A DNA stretch of 64,000 nt from Planctomycetota bacterium (lineage in GTDB: Bacteria > Planctomycetota > UBA1135 > GCA-002686595): positions 62,001 through 126,000 of the forward strand of contig JAPLOF010000023.1 in assembly GCA_026692665.1 (NCBI GenBank). The letters are read 5' to 3'. The notes under the pieces were generated by a model. That model had not been told where the DNA came from and did not search any database. It saw nothing but the letters and a program-made list of their open reading frames with translations. Each line of letters starts with the position of its first letter. Position 1 is the first letter of the stretch. Positions 43,660 to 53,011 of this stretch are shown in pieces. A program made the translations under genes and the position numbers.

Positions 43660-46600
43660 TCAGCCCGCCGGCTGCTCGTCGCCCTTCTTGCCCTTGAAGA
43701 AGTTCGCGAAGGGATTGTGCGCGGGCTTGTTGCCCGGCTTCAGCTCGGTGAGGCGTGCCATGTCGTCGCGGTCGGCCATGTCGGCCGTGTCGACGCGCTT
43801 GCCGTCGGGCTTGCGACCGCCGCCGCCAAAGCTGCTGCCGCCGCCACCGCCGCCCCCACGACCGCCGCCGCCGCCACCGGCACCACCGCGGCCACCACCA
43901 CCACCGCGACCGCCGGAGCGGCCGCCGATGCCGTCGCGACGCGTCGTCGCGGCGCGCACGGGCAGAGCGGGCTTCTGATCCTGGCGCGGACCGCGATCGT
44001 CGCGGCCGCGTCCGCCGCGACGCGGACGTTCGCCGCCGCCGCCTTCACCGCCGCTCTCGCCTTCCTGGCGCGGCGGACGTTCGGCGCGCTGCGGACGTTC
44101 GGGCGGCGGCACGTTCTTGAGCGAGATCGCGAGACGCGCGCCGCCGACCTCGACGATCCGCGCACGCACGACCTGGCCGATGGAGAGCACCTCGCGCGCA
44201 TCGCGGACGTAGCGGTCCCAGACCTCGCTGACGTGCACCATCGCGTCGTTCGGGAGGCCGATGTCCACGAACGCGCCGAAGCTGGCCACGTTCGTCACGA
44301 CGCCCTCGACGACGCGGTCCTTCGTGATGCGCACCGGGTCCGTCTCCGGATCGAGGAGCGCGGGTCCCCACTGCCGCCAGCGCGGATCGCGGCCGGGGAA
44401 GGCCAGTTCGCGCATCAGGTCGCGCCACGTGCCCTCGTCGACGTCGAACTCGTTGCGCCGCAGGCCGCGCAACGCGCCCGGACGGCCCAGGCCGTTCTCG
44501 ACCGTCGAGCCCGCCGCCTCGAGCAGCTTGCGCGCCAGCGGATACTGCTCCGGGTGGAGGTTCGTGTTGTCGAGCGGTTCGGTGCCGTCGTGCACGCGCA
44601 GGAACCCCGCGACGCTGGTCCACTGCGCCTCGGTGAGCAGGCCCTCTTGACGCAGTTCCTCGCGCGACGTGAACGGGCGCTCCAGACGGCGCGCGACGAC
44701 CTTCTCGGCCGTGGCGCGGTCGAGACCGGGCAGGTGCATCAGGAACGAGAGCGTCGCGCGGTTCAGGTCGGCGCCGGCGAGCGCCGTGCTCGACTCGATC
44801 GCCTCGGTCAGTGCGCGCTTCACGTTCGCCTTGCTGACGAGCCCTTGCTCCCAGCCCAGCCCGAGGTGACGCGGATCCACCTTCAGGAACTCGTTCATCG
44901 GGTCCTGGAGGCGCCGCGCGAGGCTCGTCGCGATGCGCGCGGGAATCGACGCTTCGGAGAGCTCCCGTCGCGCCCAGTCGGAACCGGCGTAGGTCGAGAG
45001 TCCGGCCTCGTTGACCTCGATCACGGAGACCGGGATCCCGGCGGCCTTCAGGGCCGCGCGCAGCTTGAGTGCGGCGGACCGACCCGGCTTGCTGTTCGCG
45101 ACCGCGACGAAGCGGATGCTGTGCGGCGCGAGGACGGCCGTGAGCTCGGCGCCGAGCTGCTCGGGCGTCTTCACGCGCGTGATCTGCGGCGTGGGCGCCG
45201 CGACCGGAGCCGCGACGGGCTCGGCGACCGGCTCCGCGGTCCCTTCGGCGGTCGCTTCCGCGGCCGGCGCCGGGGTCGGGGCGGGAGCGGGTGCCGGTGC
45301 AGGTGCCGCAGCGGTCCGCTCCGTGAGCTCGATCCGCGTCTCCGGCCCGAGCGGCGCGCCGTTCTCGTCGACGGCGACGATCGTCCAGTCACCGCGCGCG
45401 CTGATGTCGCAACCCGCGACGGACGCTCCGGGGAGCACGGACGTGAAGAGCACCTGACGCAGGTGCTGGGTCAGGAAACGCAGCGCCTCGTGATCGGCGC
45501 GCTCCTTGATCTCGAGCCGCACGTCCTGCTCGACGATCGGCAGGAGGCGATGCTGGAGAGCCTGCAGGCAGACCTCGTCGAGAAGGTCGCGCCACGCGGG
45601 ATTCAGGTGACGGCCGAGCGCGTTGCGCACCTTCCCCACCGCGACCTTCGGATCGAGCGTCAGGATCGCGTTCACGCCGCGCTCCTTCTGCGCCTGGCGG
45701 ATCGCGAGCAACCGGTGCCCCTGGAGCTGACGCAGCGGTTGGCGGATCTTGAGCAGCGACTTGTAGCGCCCCGCGCGCGATTCGTCGCCGGCGGGACGGA
45801 CGGACAGCACGCCGTGCTTGCGCAGGAGATTGCGGACGACGCCGCGCAGACGCGCGTTCCGGCCCAGGCGATCGGACAGGATGCGCAGCGCGCCGTTCAG
45901 CGCCTCCGCTTCGGTGTGGATGCCCTTGTCCGGGCGCACGAAGTCGGCGCACACGCGCGCCAAGGCCGCGTTCATCGCCGTGCGCACGTCGATGTGCGTG
46001 TGCGTCGTGGGAGCGGGAGCGGCTTCGAGAGTCGGCGCGGCGACGGGGACGTCCTCGTCGTGATCCTCGACGGCGATCGCGGAAGCCTCGACCTCGGCGG
46101 AGACCGCATCCGCGGCCTCGGCGTGCGCGGCCGCGTCGACGGGCGCGTGCTCCTGGGACTCGCTCGGGGAATCGGCGGCGGAGTCGTGCGCCGCGGAATT
46201 CGCCGGCTCGGCGTCCTCGTCGGATTCCTTCTCCTCGTGCTCGGGCGCCCGCTCCGTCTTCGGGATCGGCGCAACGAGCAGGTCGGCCAGCGGCGCGAGG
46301 CCGCGGTCGATCGCGAGCTGCACCTCGGGCTCGGGCCGGCGGTGCGGCACGAACAGGTCCTCGAGCTCGAAGCGGTCCATGCAGCCGCGGATCTCGTCGA
46401 GATCGCGCGGGGAGACGTTGGGCTCCTTCTCGAGCAGGCGCAGGATCGTCCCGCGGCGGCGGTCGAGTTCCTCGAGCTCCACGCGCTGGCGCTGCAGGCG
46501 CCGCAGACCGTGCTCGCCGATCGCTCCGATCTCGGCACGGCGGAAGCGGCCGACGAACGGGGCCGAAAGCCCGGCGTCGAGCATCTCGAGGGCGCGCTGC

Positions 46601-46662
46601 ACCATCTCGGGGGACGTCGAGAACTCGACGGACAAGGTGTGCAGGATCGGAGGGACAGTCAC
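43660..46662 (-). CDS. tex: Tex-family transcription accessory/RNA-binding protein with extra acidic insert and RGG tail
   Basis: 1000-aa protein. Tex landmarks: APFVGRFRRAEIGAIGEHGLRRL at the N terminus, YAGSDWARREL and the helix-hairpin-helix block ATLSFLMHLPGLDRATAEKVV-ARRLERPFTSREEL, ending with an S1 domain at about 780-850 (GVVTNVASFGAFVDIGLPNDAMVHVSE). Unlike standard Tex (about 780 aa) it has an acidic insert at about 134-222 (APEHEEKESDEDAEPANSA...), a proline-alanine linker at about 447-494, and a glycine-arginine-rich tail from about 865 to 965 (GGRGRDDRG, GGRGGGGGRGG). The RGG tail would add RNA binding. Starts with GTG 46662. The YqgF-like nuclease-dead fold is poorly preserved. 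Gene precedes foldback 3. Confidence 0.88.
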   Translation of the reverse strand: MTVPPILHTLSVEFSTSPEMVQRALEMLDAGLSAPFVGRFRRAEIGAIGEHGLRRLQRQRVELEELDRRRGTILRLLEKEPNVSPRDLDEIRGCMDRFELEDLFVPHRRPEPEVQLAIDRGLAPLADLLVAPIPKTERAPEHEEKESDEDAEPANSAAHDSAADSPSESQEHAPVDAAAHAEAADAVSAEVEASAIAVEDHDEDVPVAAPTLEAAPAPTTHTHIDVRTAMNAALARVCADFVRPDKGIHTEAEALNGALRILSDRLGRNARLRGVVRNLLRKHGVLSVRPAGDESRAGRYKSLLKIRQPLRQLQGHRLLAIRQAQKERGVNAILTLDPKVAVGKVRNALGRHLNPAWRDLLDEVCLQALQHRLLPIVEQDVRLEIKERADHEALRFLTQHLRQVLFTSVLPGASVAGCDISARGDWTIVAVDENGAPLGPETRIELTERTAAAPAPAPAPAPTPAPAAEATAEGTAEPVAEPVAAPVAAPTPQITRVKTPEQLGAELTAVLAPHSIRFVAVANSKPGRSAALKLRAALKAAGIPVSVIEVNEAGLSTYAGSDWARRELSEASIPARIATSLARRLQDPMNEFLKVDPRHLGLGWEQGLVSKANVKRALTEAIESSTALAGADLNRATLSFLMHLPGLDRATAEKVVARRLERPFTSREELRQEGLLTEAQWTSVAGFLRVHDGTEPLDNTNLHPEQYPLARKLLEAAGSTVENGLGRPGALRGLRRNEFDVDEGTWRDLMRELAFPGRDPRWRQWGPALLDPETDPVRITKDRVVEGVVTNVASFGAFVDIGLPNDAMVHVSEVWDRYVRDAREVLSIGQVVRARIVEVGGARLAISLKNVPPPERPQRAERPPRQEGESGGEGGGGERPRRGGRGRDDRGPRQDQKPALPVRAATTRRDGIGGRSGGRGGGGGRGGAGGGGGGRGGGGGGGSSFGGGGRKPDGKRVDTADMADRDDMARLTELKPGNKPAHNPFANFFKGKKGDEQPAG

Positions 46663-46802
46663 GGTTTCCGCCTCGAATGCGGACGAAGGGACGGAGCGCG
46701 CACGAGCTCAGGGGCCCGCGCGGCGGGGAATGGGGGCCGGGAATGGTATCCGCGGATCCGGGTCGCTGCCTACGGCGGCGGGAAAGCCCGTCCCGGGGGC
46801 CT

Positions 46803-47828
46803 TCAGGCCGGCAGTTCGTAGACGGAGACGCGCGTCTCCTCGGCCACGAGGCCGGCACCCTGGCAGACCTGCCAGGCGACCGCTTCGTCCAGGCCCGGGA
46901 CGGCCCATTCGCCCAGGGACCGGCCGGTGAGGGTGTCGCGCACCTCGAGGAGGGCGCCGCGCAGGACGTAGAGGCGGCCGCTGTCGGCCGTGATCGCCGC
47001 GTCGGGCAGCTCGTCGCCGCGTTGCGTCGAGAGCACCGAGAACCACAGCGGGGACTCGCCCGGCTCGGCGTCGAGCGGGAGCGCCACCAGGGAGAGCGTG
47101 TCCGTCACGCCGCCGTCCGTGCGACGCGACAAGTCGATCATGAGCTGGGGCTGCAACTCGGGCGGCAGCGCCGAGCCGAGGTCGCGCGTCAGAACGACGA
47201 GCCCGTCCGCGTTCACGGCCAGGCCGTGGATGACGGGCTGGCGCGGCGAGAGGACTTCCCCCTGGAACTCCCCGCTGCGCGCGTCGAGCCGCAAGACACC
47301 CTGGCGGCCGGTCGCGGAGTGCGTGTAGACGACGAACAACTGCGAACCGGAGCGCGCCACGTGGTGGTAGCGCTCCTGGGGGCGCGAGTACTCCCAGGCT
47401 TCGTCCAGGCTCTTCGTCGAGTAGCCGAGCACGCGGCGCGGCGAAACGATGACGCACACGTCCGTGCCCACGACGGACGCGTCGAACGCCTCGATCTCGC
47501 CCATGCCGAGCAGCTCGCCGCTGCCGAGCGACATGCGCACGATGCGGTGGCCCTGCGCGCTCGGGCCCAGCACGACGACCTCGTCCGGGCTGCCGAAGCC
47601 GGCGCCGAAACCGCGGCCGTAGCCGACCTCGCACGGCGAGACCCACAGCTGGTCGCCCGTGTGGCGGTCGAGCGCGGCGAGCTTGCCCGGGATCACGTCG
47701 TCGGCCCACTTGCCGCCGGCGGGCGGATCGTAGACGTGCAGCAGCGCGGGGCCCGTGGGGCCGAAGGCGATGCCGTCGACCACGCTCTGGATCTCCTTGG
47801 TGAAGCGGCGGCGGGCGGTGCGCGTCAT
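46803..47828 (-). CDS. Hypothetical PQQ-like beta-propeller protein
   Basis: 341-aa cytoplasmic-looking protein (no signal peptide) with repeating beta-blades: KLAALDRHTGDQLWVSPCEVGYG, GKGRIVRMSLGSGELLGMGEIE, VLRLDARSGEFQGEVLS, RLYVLRGALLEVRDTLTGRSLGEW. The D-x-x-T/S-G-x-x-x-W motifs are those of PQQ/quinoprotein propellers. No quinone-binding or catalytic residues are recognised, so it is likely a binding or scaffold protein. The next gene on the strand (tex) starts 140 bp downstream. Confidence 0.66.
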   Translation of the reverse strand: MTRTARRRFTKEIQSVVDGIAFGPTGPALLHVYDPPAGGKWADDVIPGKLAALDRHTGDQLWVSPCEVGYGRGFGAGFGSPDEVVVLGPSAQGHRIVRMSLGSGELLGMGEIEAFDASVVGTDVCVIVSPRRVLGYSTKSLDEAWEYSRPQERYHHVARSGSQLFVVYTHSATGRQGVLRLDARSGEFQGEVLSPRQPVIHGLAVNADGLVVLTRDLGSALPPELQPQLMIDLSRRTDGGVTDTLSLVALPLDAEPGESPLWFSVLSTQRGDELPDAAITADSGRLYVLRGALLEVRDTLTGRSLGEWAVPGLDEAVAWQVCQGAGLVAEETRVSVYELPA

Positions 47829-47920
47829 GAGGGCACGTTACGGGACGCGTGCGACTCGCGAAAGTCCGGTCCGGACGTGCCGGTGGCCGCCGCAGCCGGG
47901 CTGGGCGCCGGCCGAGCGGC

Positions 47921-49174
47921 TCACCGCAGCGTGATCGGCACCGACTGCGTCAGAGCCACTTCGCCCGAGGGCGAGACCACGCTCGCCTGCGCGAACACCG
48001 TGAAGCCCGACGGGAGAGACGACGGCAGCGTCAAGGCGAACGTCGCGGTCCCCGACGGCGGCAGCGCCCCGAGGTCGAACGTCCGCAGCGGCTGCACGAG
48101 CCGGTCCTCGAACACGGCGGGAAGGTCCTCGAGGATCGCCTGCCGTCCGAGGCGCAGCCGCGCCGCGGCACCGGGCGCGCCGCGCAAGGTGTACGTCACG
48201 ACCTGACCGGGAAGGGTCACTCCCGAGAGCTCGAGCGACGGATCCGTCGGGCTCGCCGTCGTGTACGGGCCGACGATCACCCACGGCTCGAAGCCGCCGC
48301 AGAGTGTCGTGCCACCGTGGATCGCGACCCCGCTGATCTGCGCCTGCGCGCCGCCGTACACCGCGAGCCCCGGACCCGGCGTGCCGTCCGACGCGCACGT
48401 GTCGCCGTATCCCGGTTGGCCGCCGAGCACCAGGTCGCTGGCGATGCCGGTGAGGAGCAGGCTCGCCGAATCCTGGAGGCGGATGCCGCGCCCGCCGTCG
48501 CCTCCGACGCACGACTCGCAGCCGAAGTTGTCGCCGCCCGTTCCGCCGCGCGCGTCCGAAAGCGAAACGTGCGCGACGCCCGTGCCGGTGACGAGGATCC
48601 CGTCGCCGCCGGTGTCGAGATCGGATTGGGGCGCGGCCTGGAACTGTCCCCGCCCTCCGACGAGCCTCGCGTGCGTGATCTCGACGCGAGCCGAGTCGAT
48701 CCGCACCGCGTGCATGCCGTTGCCGATGGCGGCCTCGACGTCGACGCCGCGCAGCCGGATGTCGGGGGAGTTGCGCAGGTGGATCGCGCTGTTCGAGGAA
48801 GCCGGGTTCGTCGGTCGCACGACGAGGTCCTCGAGGAGCACTGTCGCCGCGCACTCGGCGACGACGATCGAGCTCGTCTGCATCTTCGCGATCGTCGCGC
48901 GCGGACCGGCCGGCACGCCCTGGATGCGGATCTCGCCGGTGACGAGCACGCCGCCCTCGCCGATCACCTGGATCCCGCGCGACACCAGGAAGTTCCCGTA
49001 GGTGCCGGGCCGGACGAGGACGACGTCGCCGCCGAGTGCGACCGCGACCGCGCTCGCGATGTCGGGGAAGTCGACCCCCGGGCCGGGGTTGTCGTCGACG
49101 ACGAACACGGAGGCATGGACCAGCGAGCAGGTGGCGACGAGGGCCACGGCAGCGGACAGGATTCGATGCGTCAT
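47921..49174 (-). CDS. Secreted right-handed beta-helix (pectin-lyase-like) protein
   Basis: 417-aa exported protein with signal MTHRILSAAVALVATCSLVHA. The mature region begins SVFVVDDNPGPGVDFPDIASAVAVALGGDVVLVRPGTYGN, the typical entry coil of parallel beta-helix proteins, and continues with regular coils (SSIVVAECAATVLLEDLVVR, IHLRNSPDIRLRGVDV). A cysteine pair occurs in GCESCVGGDGG. The C terminus is an immunoglobulin-like strand set (LPPSGTATFALTLPSSLPSG). No lyase catalytic residues identified; a structural or polysaccharide-binding role is likely. Unlike many neighbours it has a good AGGAG ribosome-binding site 8 bases before the ATG. Confidence 0.68.
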   Translation of the reverse strand: MTHRILSAAVALVATCSLVHASVFVVDDNPGPGVDFPDIASAVAVALGGDVVLVRPGTYGNFLVSRGIQVIGEGGVLVTGEIRIQGVPAGPRATIAKMQTSSIVVAECAATVLLEDLVVRPTNPASSNSAIHLRNSPDIRLRGVDVEAAIGNGMHAVRIDSARVEITHARLVGGRGQFQAAPQSDLDTGGDGILVTGTGVAHVSLSDARGGTGGDNFGCESCVGGDGGRGIRLQDSASLLLTGIASDLVLGGQPGYGDTCASDGTPGPGLAVYGGAQAQISGVAIHGGTTLCGGFEPWVIVGPYTTASPTDPSLELSGVTLPGQVVTYTLRGAPGAAARLRLGRQAILEDLPAVFEDRLVQPLRTFDLGALPPSGTATFALTLPSSLPSGFTVFAQASVVSPSGEVALTQSVPITLR

Positions 49175-49501
49175 GGGAGGAGCTCCTGGAGAAGGGAGGG
49201 ATCGCGGGTCGCGATGTGGCTCCGAATTCAGCTTATCGGGAGCTGCACGAAGCGTTGCAGGGAACGGCCCGGGACTCCGAACGACATCCAGCGGCGCGGG
49301 GGGGCACGCGGACGGCGCCCCTCCTCATGCCGGTGCGGCTGCCCTGCGGTCGCTCGCCTCGCGGCGGCACCGCCCCAAGGCTCCACCCTGAAGCTCCACC
49401 CGGAACGACGCGAGCCGCGGCAGGCCGCGGCTCGCATCCTGTCGTACCGTCGCAGGACGGACCGACGCGCGCGTCACCCGTGGGCTCCGCTTCGCTCCGC
49501 C
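49175..49501. other. Intergenic region between the beta-helix gene and EF-G
   Basis: About 330 bp with no plausible gene. The right part holds a 12-bp hairpin GCGAGCCGCGGC/GCCGCGGCTCGC (49410-49421 with 49424-49435), possibly the fusA terminator, although no T-run follows. The left part holds the leader of the minus-strand beta-helix gene (TAAGCT -10-like box near 49230 and AGGAG close to its ATG). Confidence 0.45.
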
Positions 49502-51613
49502 TCAGGCTCCGCCTTTGAGCACCGCTTCCGCGATGTTGTTCGGCACGTCGCGGTACTCCCACAGTTCCATGGCGTAGCTGCCGCGGCCCTGGGTCGCGCC
49601 GCGCAGGCTCGACGAGTACGCGAACATCTCGGCGATCGGGACCAGCGCGCGGACGACGCGCAGGTTGCCGATGGCGTCGATCTCGTTCACTTCGCCGCGG
49701 CGGCTGTTCAGGTCGCCGACCACGCCCCCGATGAACTCCTCGGGCGCGCGCACTTCGACCTTCATGATCGGCTCGAGCAGCACGATGTTGTTCTCGGCCG
49801 CCTGGCGGAACGCGAGCACGCCGGCCAGGTGGAAGGCCAGTTCGTTCGAGTCGACCTCGTGGTACTTGCCGTCGAAGAGCGTCGCGCGGATGTTCACGAA
49901 CGGGAAGCCGGTCTGGCCGCCGCCCTTGAAGCCCTCGCGCAGGCCGTTCTCGACCTTCGGGATGTACTCGCGCGGGATCGAGCCGCCCTTGATGCCGTCC
50001 ACGAACTCGAGGTCGCCCTCGGGCGTCGTCACCGGCTCGAACTTGACCCAGATGACGGCGTACTGACCGCGGCCACCCGACTGGCGGATGAAGCGCGCCT
50101 CGGTCTCGAGCGCCTTCTTGAGGCGCTGCTTGTAGGCCACCTTCGGCTTGCCGGTCGAGACCTCGCACTTGAAGTCGTTCGTGATGCGGTTCGTGATGAT
50201 CTCGAGGTGCAGCTCGCCCATGCCCGAGATGACGAGCTCGCCCGTCGCCTCGTTCGTCTGCGCGCGGAAGGTCGGGTCCTCGCGCATGAGCTTGCCGATG
50301 ACCTCGCCCAGCTTGTCGCGGTCCGACGACTTCTTGGGCTCGAGCGACATCGAGATGACCGCGTCGGGGAACTGGATCTTGTTCAGCGCGATCGGCTTGT
50401 CTTCGTCACACAGCGTGTCGCCCGTGACGGTGTTCTTGAGGCCGATGATCGCGGCGATGTCGCCGGCGCGGACTTCCTCGATCGCTTCGCGCTTGTTCGC
50501 GCTCATCCGCGCGAGACGCGCGATGCGCTCGGTCTTGCCCGTGCGGGTGTTCAACAGCGCGGTGCCCTTCTGGAGCACGCCTGAGTAGACGCGCACGAAG
50601 GTCAGGTCGCCCGTGCTCTCGGCGATCGTCTTGAACGCCATGAGGCACACGGGGTCCGTGTCGATGCGGCGGCGGGTCGTCTTCTCGTCCGTGCGCGGGA
50701 TCAGGCCCTCGACGTCGGGCATGTCGAACGGGGCCGGGAGGAAGTCGACGACCGCGTCCATCATGAAGCGGACACCCTTGTGCTTCAGGGCCGAGCCGCA
50801 CAGGACCGGGGTGATCTCCATCTTGACCGTGCCGCGGCGCAGCGCGCGAAGGACCATGTCCTCGGGCGGTTCCTTGTCCTCGACGAAGAGGTCGAGCAGC
50901 GCCTCGTCGAACTCGGCCGCGTTCTCGAGCATCGCGTGGCGATGCATCTTGGCCTCTTCCATCAGGTTCGCGGGGATGTCGTCCTCGATGTACGACTGGT
51001 CCTCGGCCTCTTCCTGGAACGTGTACATCTTCATCCGGACGAGGTCGATGACGCCGCGGAAGTCCTTCTCGTTGCCGACCGGGATCTGGATCGGGACCGG
51101 GCGACCCTCGAGGCGCGTGCGGATCTGGTCGACGCACGTCCAGAAGTCGGCGCCCACGCGGTCCATCTTGTTCACGAAGCACAGGCGCGGAACGCCGTAG
51201 CGGTTCGCCTGGCGCCACACCGTCTCCGATTGCGCCTCGACGCCGGAGACAGCGTCGAACACGGCGATCGCGCCGTCGAGGACGCGCAGGGAGCGCTCGA
51301 CCTCGGCCGTGAAGTCGACGTGACCCGGCGTGTCGATGATGTTGATCGAGTGGCCGTTCCACTCGCAGAACGTGGCGGCCGACTGGATCGTGATGCCGCG
51401 CTTCCGCTCCTCCTCGAGGAAGTCCATCGTGGCTTCGCCGTCGTGGACCTCGCCGGTCGTGTGGATCCGCTTCGTCAGGAAGAGGATGCGTTCCGTCACC
51501 GTCGTCTTGCCGGCGTCGATGTGGGCCATGATGCCCATGTTGCGGTGCTGCTCGACGTTGCCCTTCTTGGCCTTGAAGGTGCGCGGGGATTCGGTCTTGA
51601 GGACGGTAGGCAT
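49502..51613 (-). CDS. fusA: Elongation factor G
   Basis: 703-aa ribosomal translocase GTPase. G motifs: [20 protein letters not shown] (P-loop), [12 protein letters not shown] (switch I), [28 protein letters not shown] (switch II), and [10 protein letters not shown] (G4). Domains II-V follow ([78 protein letters not shown]). The start ATG 51613 (MPTVLKTES) gives the normal length; an in-frame CTG/TTG/GTG-type start at 51700 would add 29 residues and is not needed. The 6-residue SPRTFK stretch before the G domain is a short N-terminal extension. Not linked to rpsL/rpsG or tuf here, so it may be a second, unlinked fusA copy. Confidence 0.97.
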   Translation of the reverse strand: MPTVLKTESPRTFKAKKGNVEQHRNMGIMAHIDAGKTTVTERILFLTKRIHTTGEVHDGEATMDFLEEERKRGITIQSAATFCEWNGHSINIIDTPGHVDFTAEVERSLRVLDGAIAVFDAVSGVEAQSETVWRQANRYGVPRLCFVNKMDRVGADFWTCVDQIRTRLEGRPVPIQIPVGNEKDFRGVIDLVRMKMYTFQEEAEDQSYIEDDIPANLMEEAKMHRHAMLENAAEFDEALLDLFVEDKEPPEDMVLRALRRGTVKMEITPVLCGSALKHKGVRFMMDAVVDFLPAPFDMPDVEGLIPRTDEKTTRRRIDTDPVCLMAFKTIAESTGDLTFVRVYSGVLQKGTALLNTRTGKTERIARLARMSANKREAIEEVRAGDIAAIIGLKNTVTGDTLCDEDKPIALNKIQFPDAVISMSLEPKKSSDRDKLGEVIGKLMREDPTFRAQTNEATGELVISGMGELHLEIITNRITNDFKCEVSTGKPKVAYKQRLKKALETEARFIRQSGGRGQYAVIWVKFEPVTTPEGDLEFVDGIKGGSIPREYIPKVENGLREGFKGGGQTGFPFVNIRATLFDGKYHEVDSNELAFHLAGVLAFRQAAENNIVLLEPIMKVEVRAPEEFIGGVVGDLNSRRGEVNEIDAIGNLRVVRALVPIAEMFAYSSSLRGATQGRGSYAMELWEYRDVPNNIAEAVLKGGA

Positions 51614-51761
51614 GGCGTGGTTTCCGGAGCGGAAGCACTCGAAAACGAGGGACGGGGCCGCGTGGTTCTCCAGCACGGCCGAAACGGTTTTCGAGGCCAA
51701 ACAGGGTAACGAGAGGACCTACCGCGTCAAGGCGTGGCGGCCCTGGAGGCCCCGCGGGGCC

Positions 51762-52946
51762 TCATTCGGGCTGGGGCCGGTTCCGGCCCAGGCGCTCGTG
51801 CGCCTCGACGAACTCGTGGGCCGTGAAGGCCGCCATCAGGGACAGGTCGCCGGCGAGAACGGTGGCGGCGAGGATCTCCGCGAACGTGTTCCCCCCGCCC
51901 GTGCCGCGGACGCCCAGGAGGTCCAGGCACTCGGCGGCGGTCCCCTGTCCGCTCCCGCCGCCGACGGTCCCCACGAGGAGCGAAGGCAGGTGGGCGCTGG
52001 CGTACAGGTCGCCGCCGGGCGTGACCTCGAAGTCGAGGAATCCGGTCGCGCTCTCGGTCACGTAGGCCAGGTCCTGACCGCAGGCCAGGAAGACGGCCGA
52101 GAGACCATTCGCCGACTGCACGAGCCAGTTCTGCGTGCCGAGCTGCGCGAAACCCACGTGATAGCTGCGCAGGGCCGCGACCATCTTCTCCGGCGTCGTG
52201 CGCGCGAGCGACTCGAGAGCCGCCCGCGGGACCGTGACCTCCGCGACGGCACGCCGCCCGCGCCCCTCGACGAGCGCGCGGGAGTTCGCGCGCTTTTCGA
52301 CGTCCTGGCCGTGCACGTACCGCTCGAGGGGCGCAGTCCGCGCCGCGAGCTCGGCCGAGACGAGGTCGGCCGCCCGTGCCGCCATGTTGATCCCGATCGC
52401 GTCGCCCGTGCGGAAGACGAGGCTCAGGATCAGCCGTCGCCCGATCGCTTCGGGACGCAGCGCGACGAGCGCGCCGTGGTTCGTCGTGCGCTTGACGATC
52501 ACGGCGAGCTCGTCCGCGTAGCGCAGCGCCAGCTCCCCGGCGGCCACGGCCTCCTCGGAGCTCGCGTACACCAGCATGGGATTCTGGGTGAGCCCCTCCC
52601 CGAGCACGCGCGCGCGGACGAAACCGCCCTCGGCGCACAGCCGCATCCCGCGCGCGTGGCTCGCGACCAGCGCCCCCTCCGTCGCCGCCATGGGCACGTA
52701 GACCTCGCGTCGGCCGACCGTCAGGTCGACGCGCAGCGGCCCGGCGATTCCGAGCGGCACCTGCGCGAATCCCACCAGATTCTCGATCTTTCCGCGTGCG
52801 CTTTCAGGCGGCACCGGATCTCCGGACACGTGGCGAGGCCGGCAGCCAGCGGCCTTCTCCCAGACGTCGAGCCGCGCCTCCAGGGCGGGCCTCGACCAGT
52901 CGTCGTCCCCGCGCGAGCGCGGGATGTGCGGGAGCTTCTCGGCCAT
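51762..52946 (-). CDS. Hydroxymethylglutaryl-CoA reductase
   Basis: 394-aa reductase of HMG-CoA to mevalonate (or the reverse). Class I-like motifs: KIENLVGFAQVPLGIAGPL (E-N-x-x-G), MAATEGALVASHARGM (T-E-G), RTGDAIGINMAARAADLVSAEL (NAD(P) binding, DAxGxNM-like), HLPSLLVGTVGGGSGQG and the C-terminal MAAFTAHEFVEAHERLGRN (histidine). It lacks the membrane domain of eukaryotic enzymes. Planctomycetes mostly use the MEP pathway, so a mevalonate gene alone is notable; no other mevalonate-pathway genes are in the window. Divergent from the sialate-esterase-like gene, with a TAGCAT box 14 bases before ATG 52946. Confidence 0.9.
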   Translation of the reverse strand: MAEKLPHIPRSRGDDDWSRPALEARLDVWEKAAGCRPRHVSGDPVPPESARGKIENLVGFAQVPLGIAGPLRVDLTVGRREVYVPMAATEGALVASHARGMRLCAEGGFVRARVLGEGLTQNPMLVYASSEEAVAAGELALRYADELAVIVKRTTNHGALVALRPEAIGRRLILSLVFRTGDAIGINMAARAADLVSAELAARTAPLERYVHGQDVEKRANSRALVEGRGRRAVAEVTVPRAALESLARTTPEKMVAALRSYHVGFAQLGTQNWLVQSANGLSAVFLACGQDLAYVTESATGFLDFEVTPGGDLYASAHLPSLLVGTVGGGSGQGTAAECLDLLGVRGTGGGNTFAEILAATVLAGDLSLMAAFTAHEFVEAHERLGRNRPQPE

Positions 52947-52960
52947 GAGCGGCGGGGCGG

Positions 52961-52966
52961 ATGCTA
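52961..52966 (-). promoter_or_regulatory. -10-like box TAGCAT of the HMG-CoA reductase gene
   Basis: TAGCAT ends 14 bases before the ATG at 52946; no ribosome-binding site between. Confidence 0.45.
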
Positions 52967-53011
52967 GCCTTCCCGACCGCGACTTCGAACCCGTTCCAGG
53001 AACCCGCCCCC

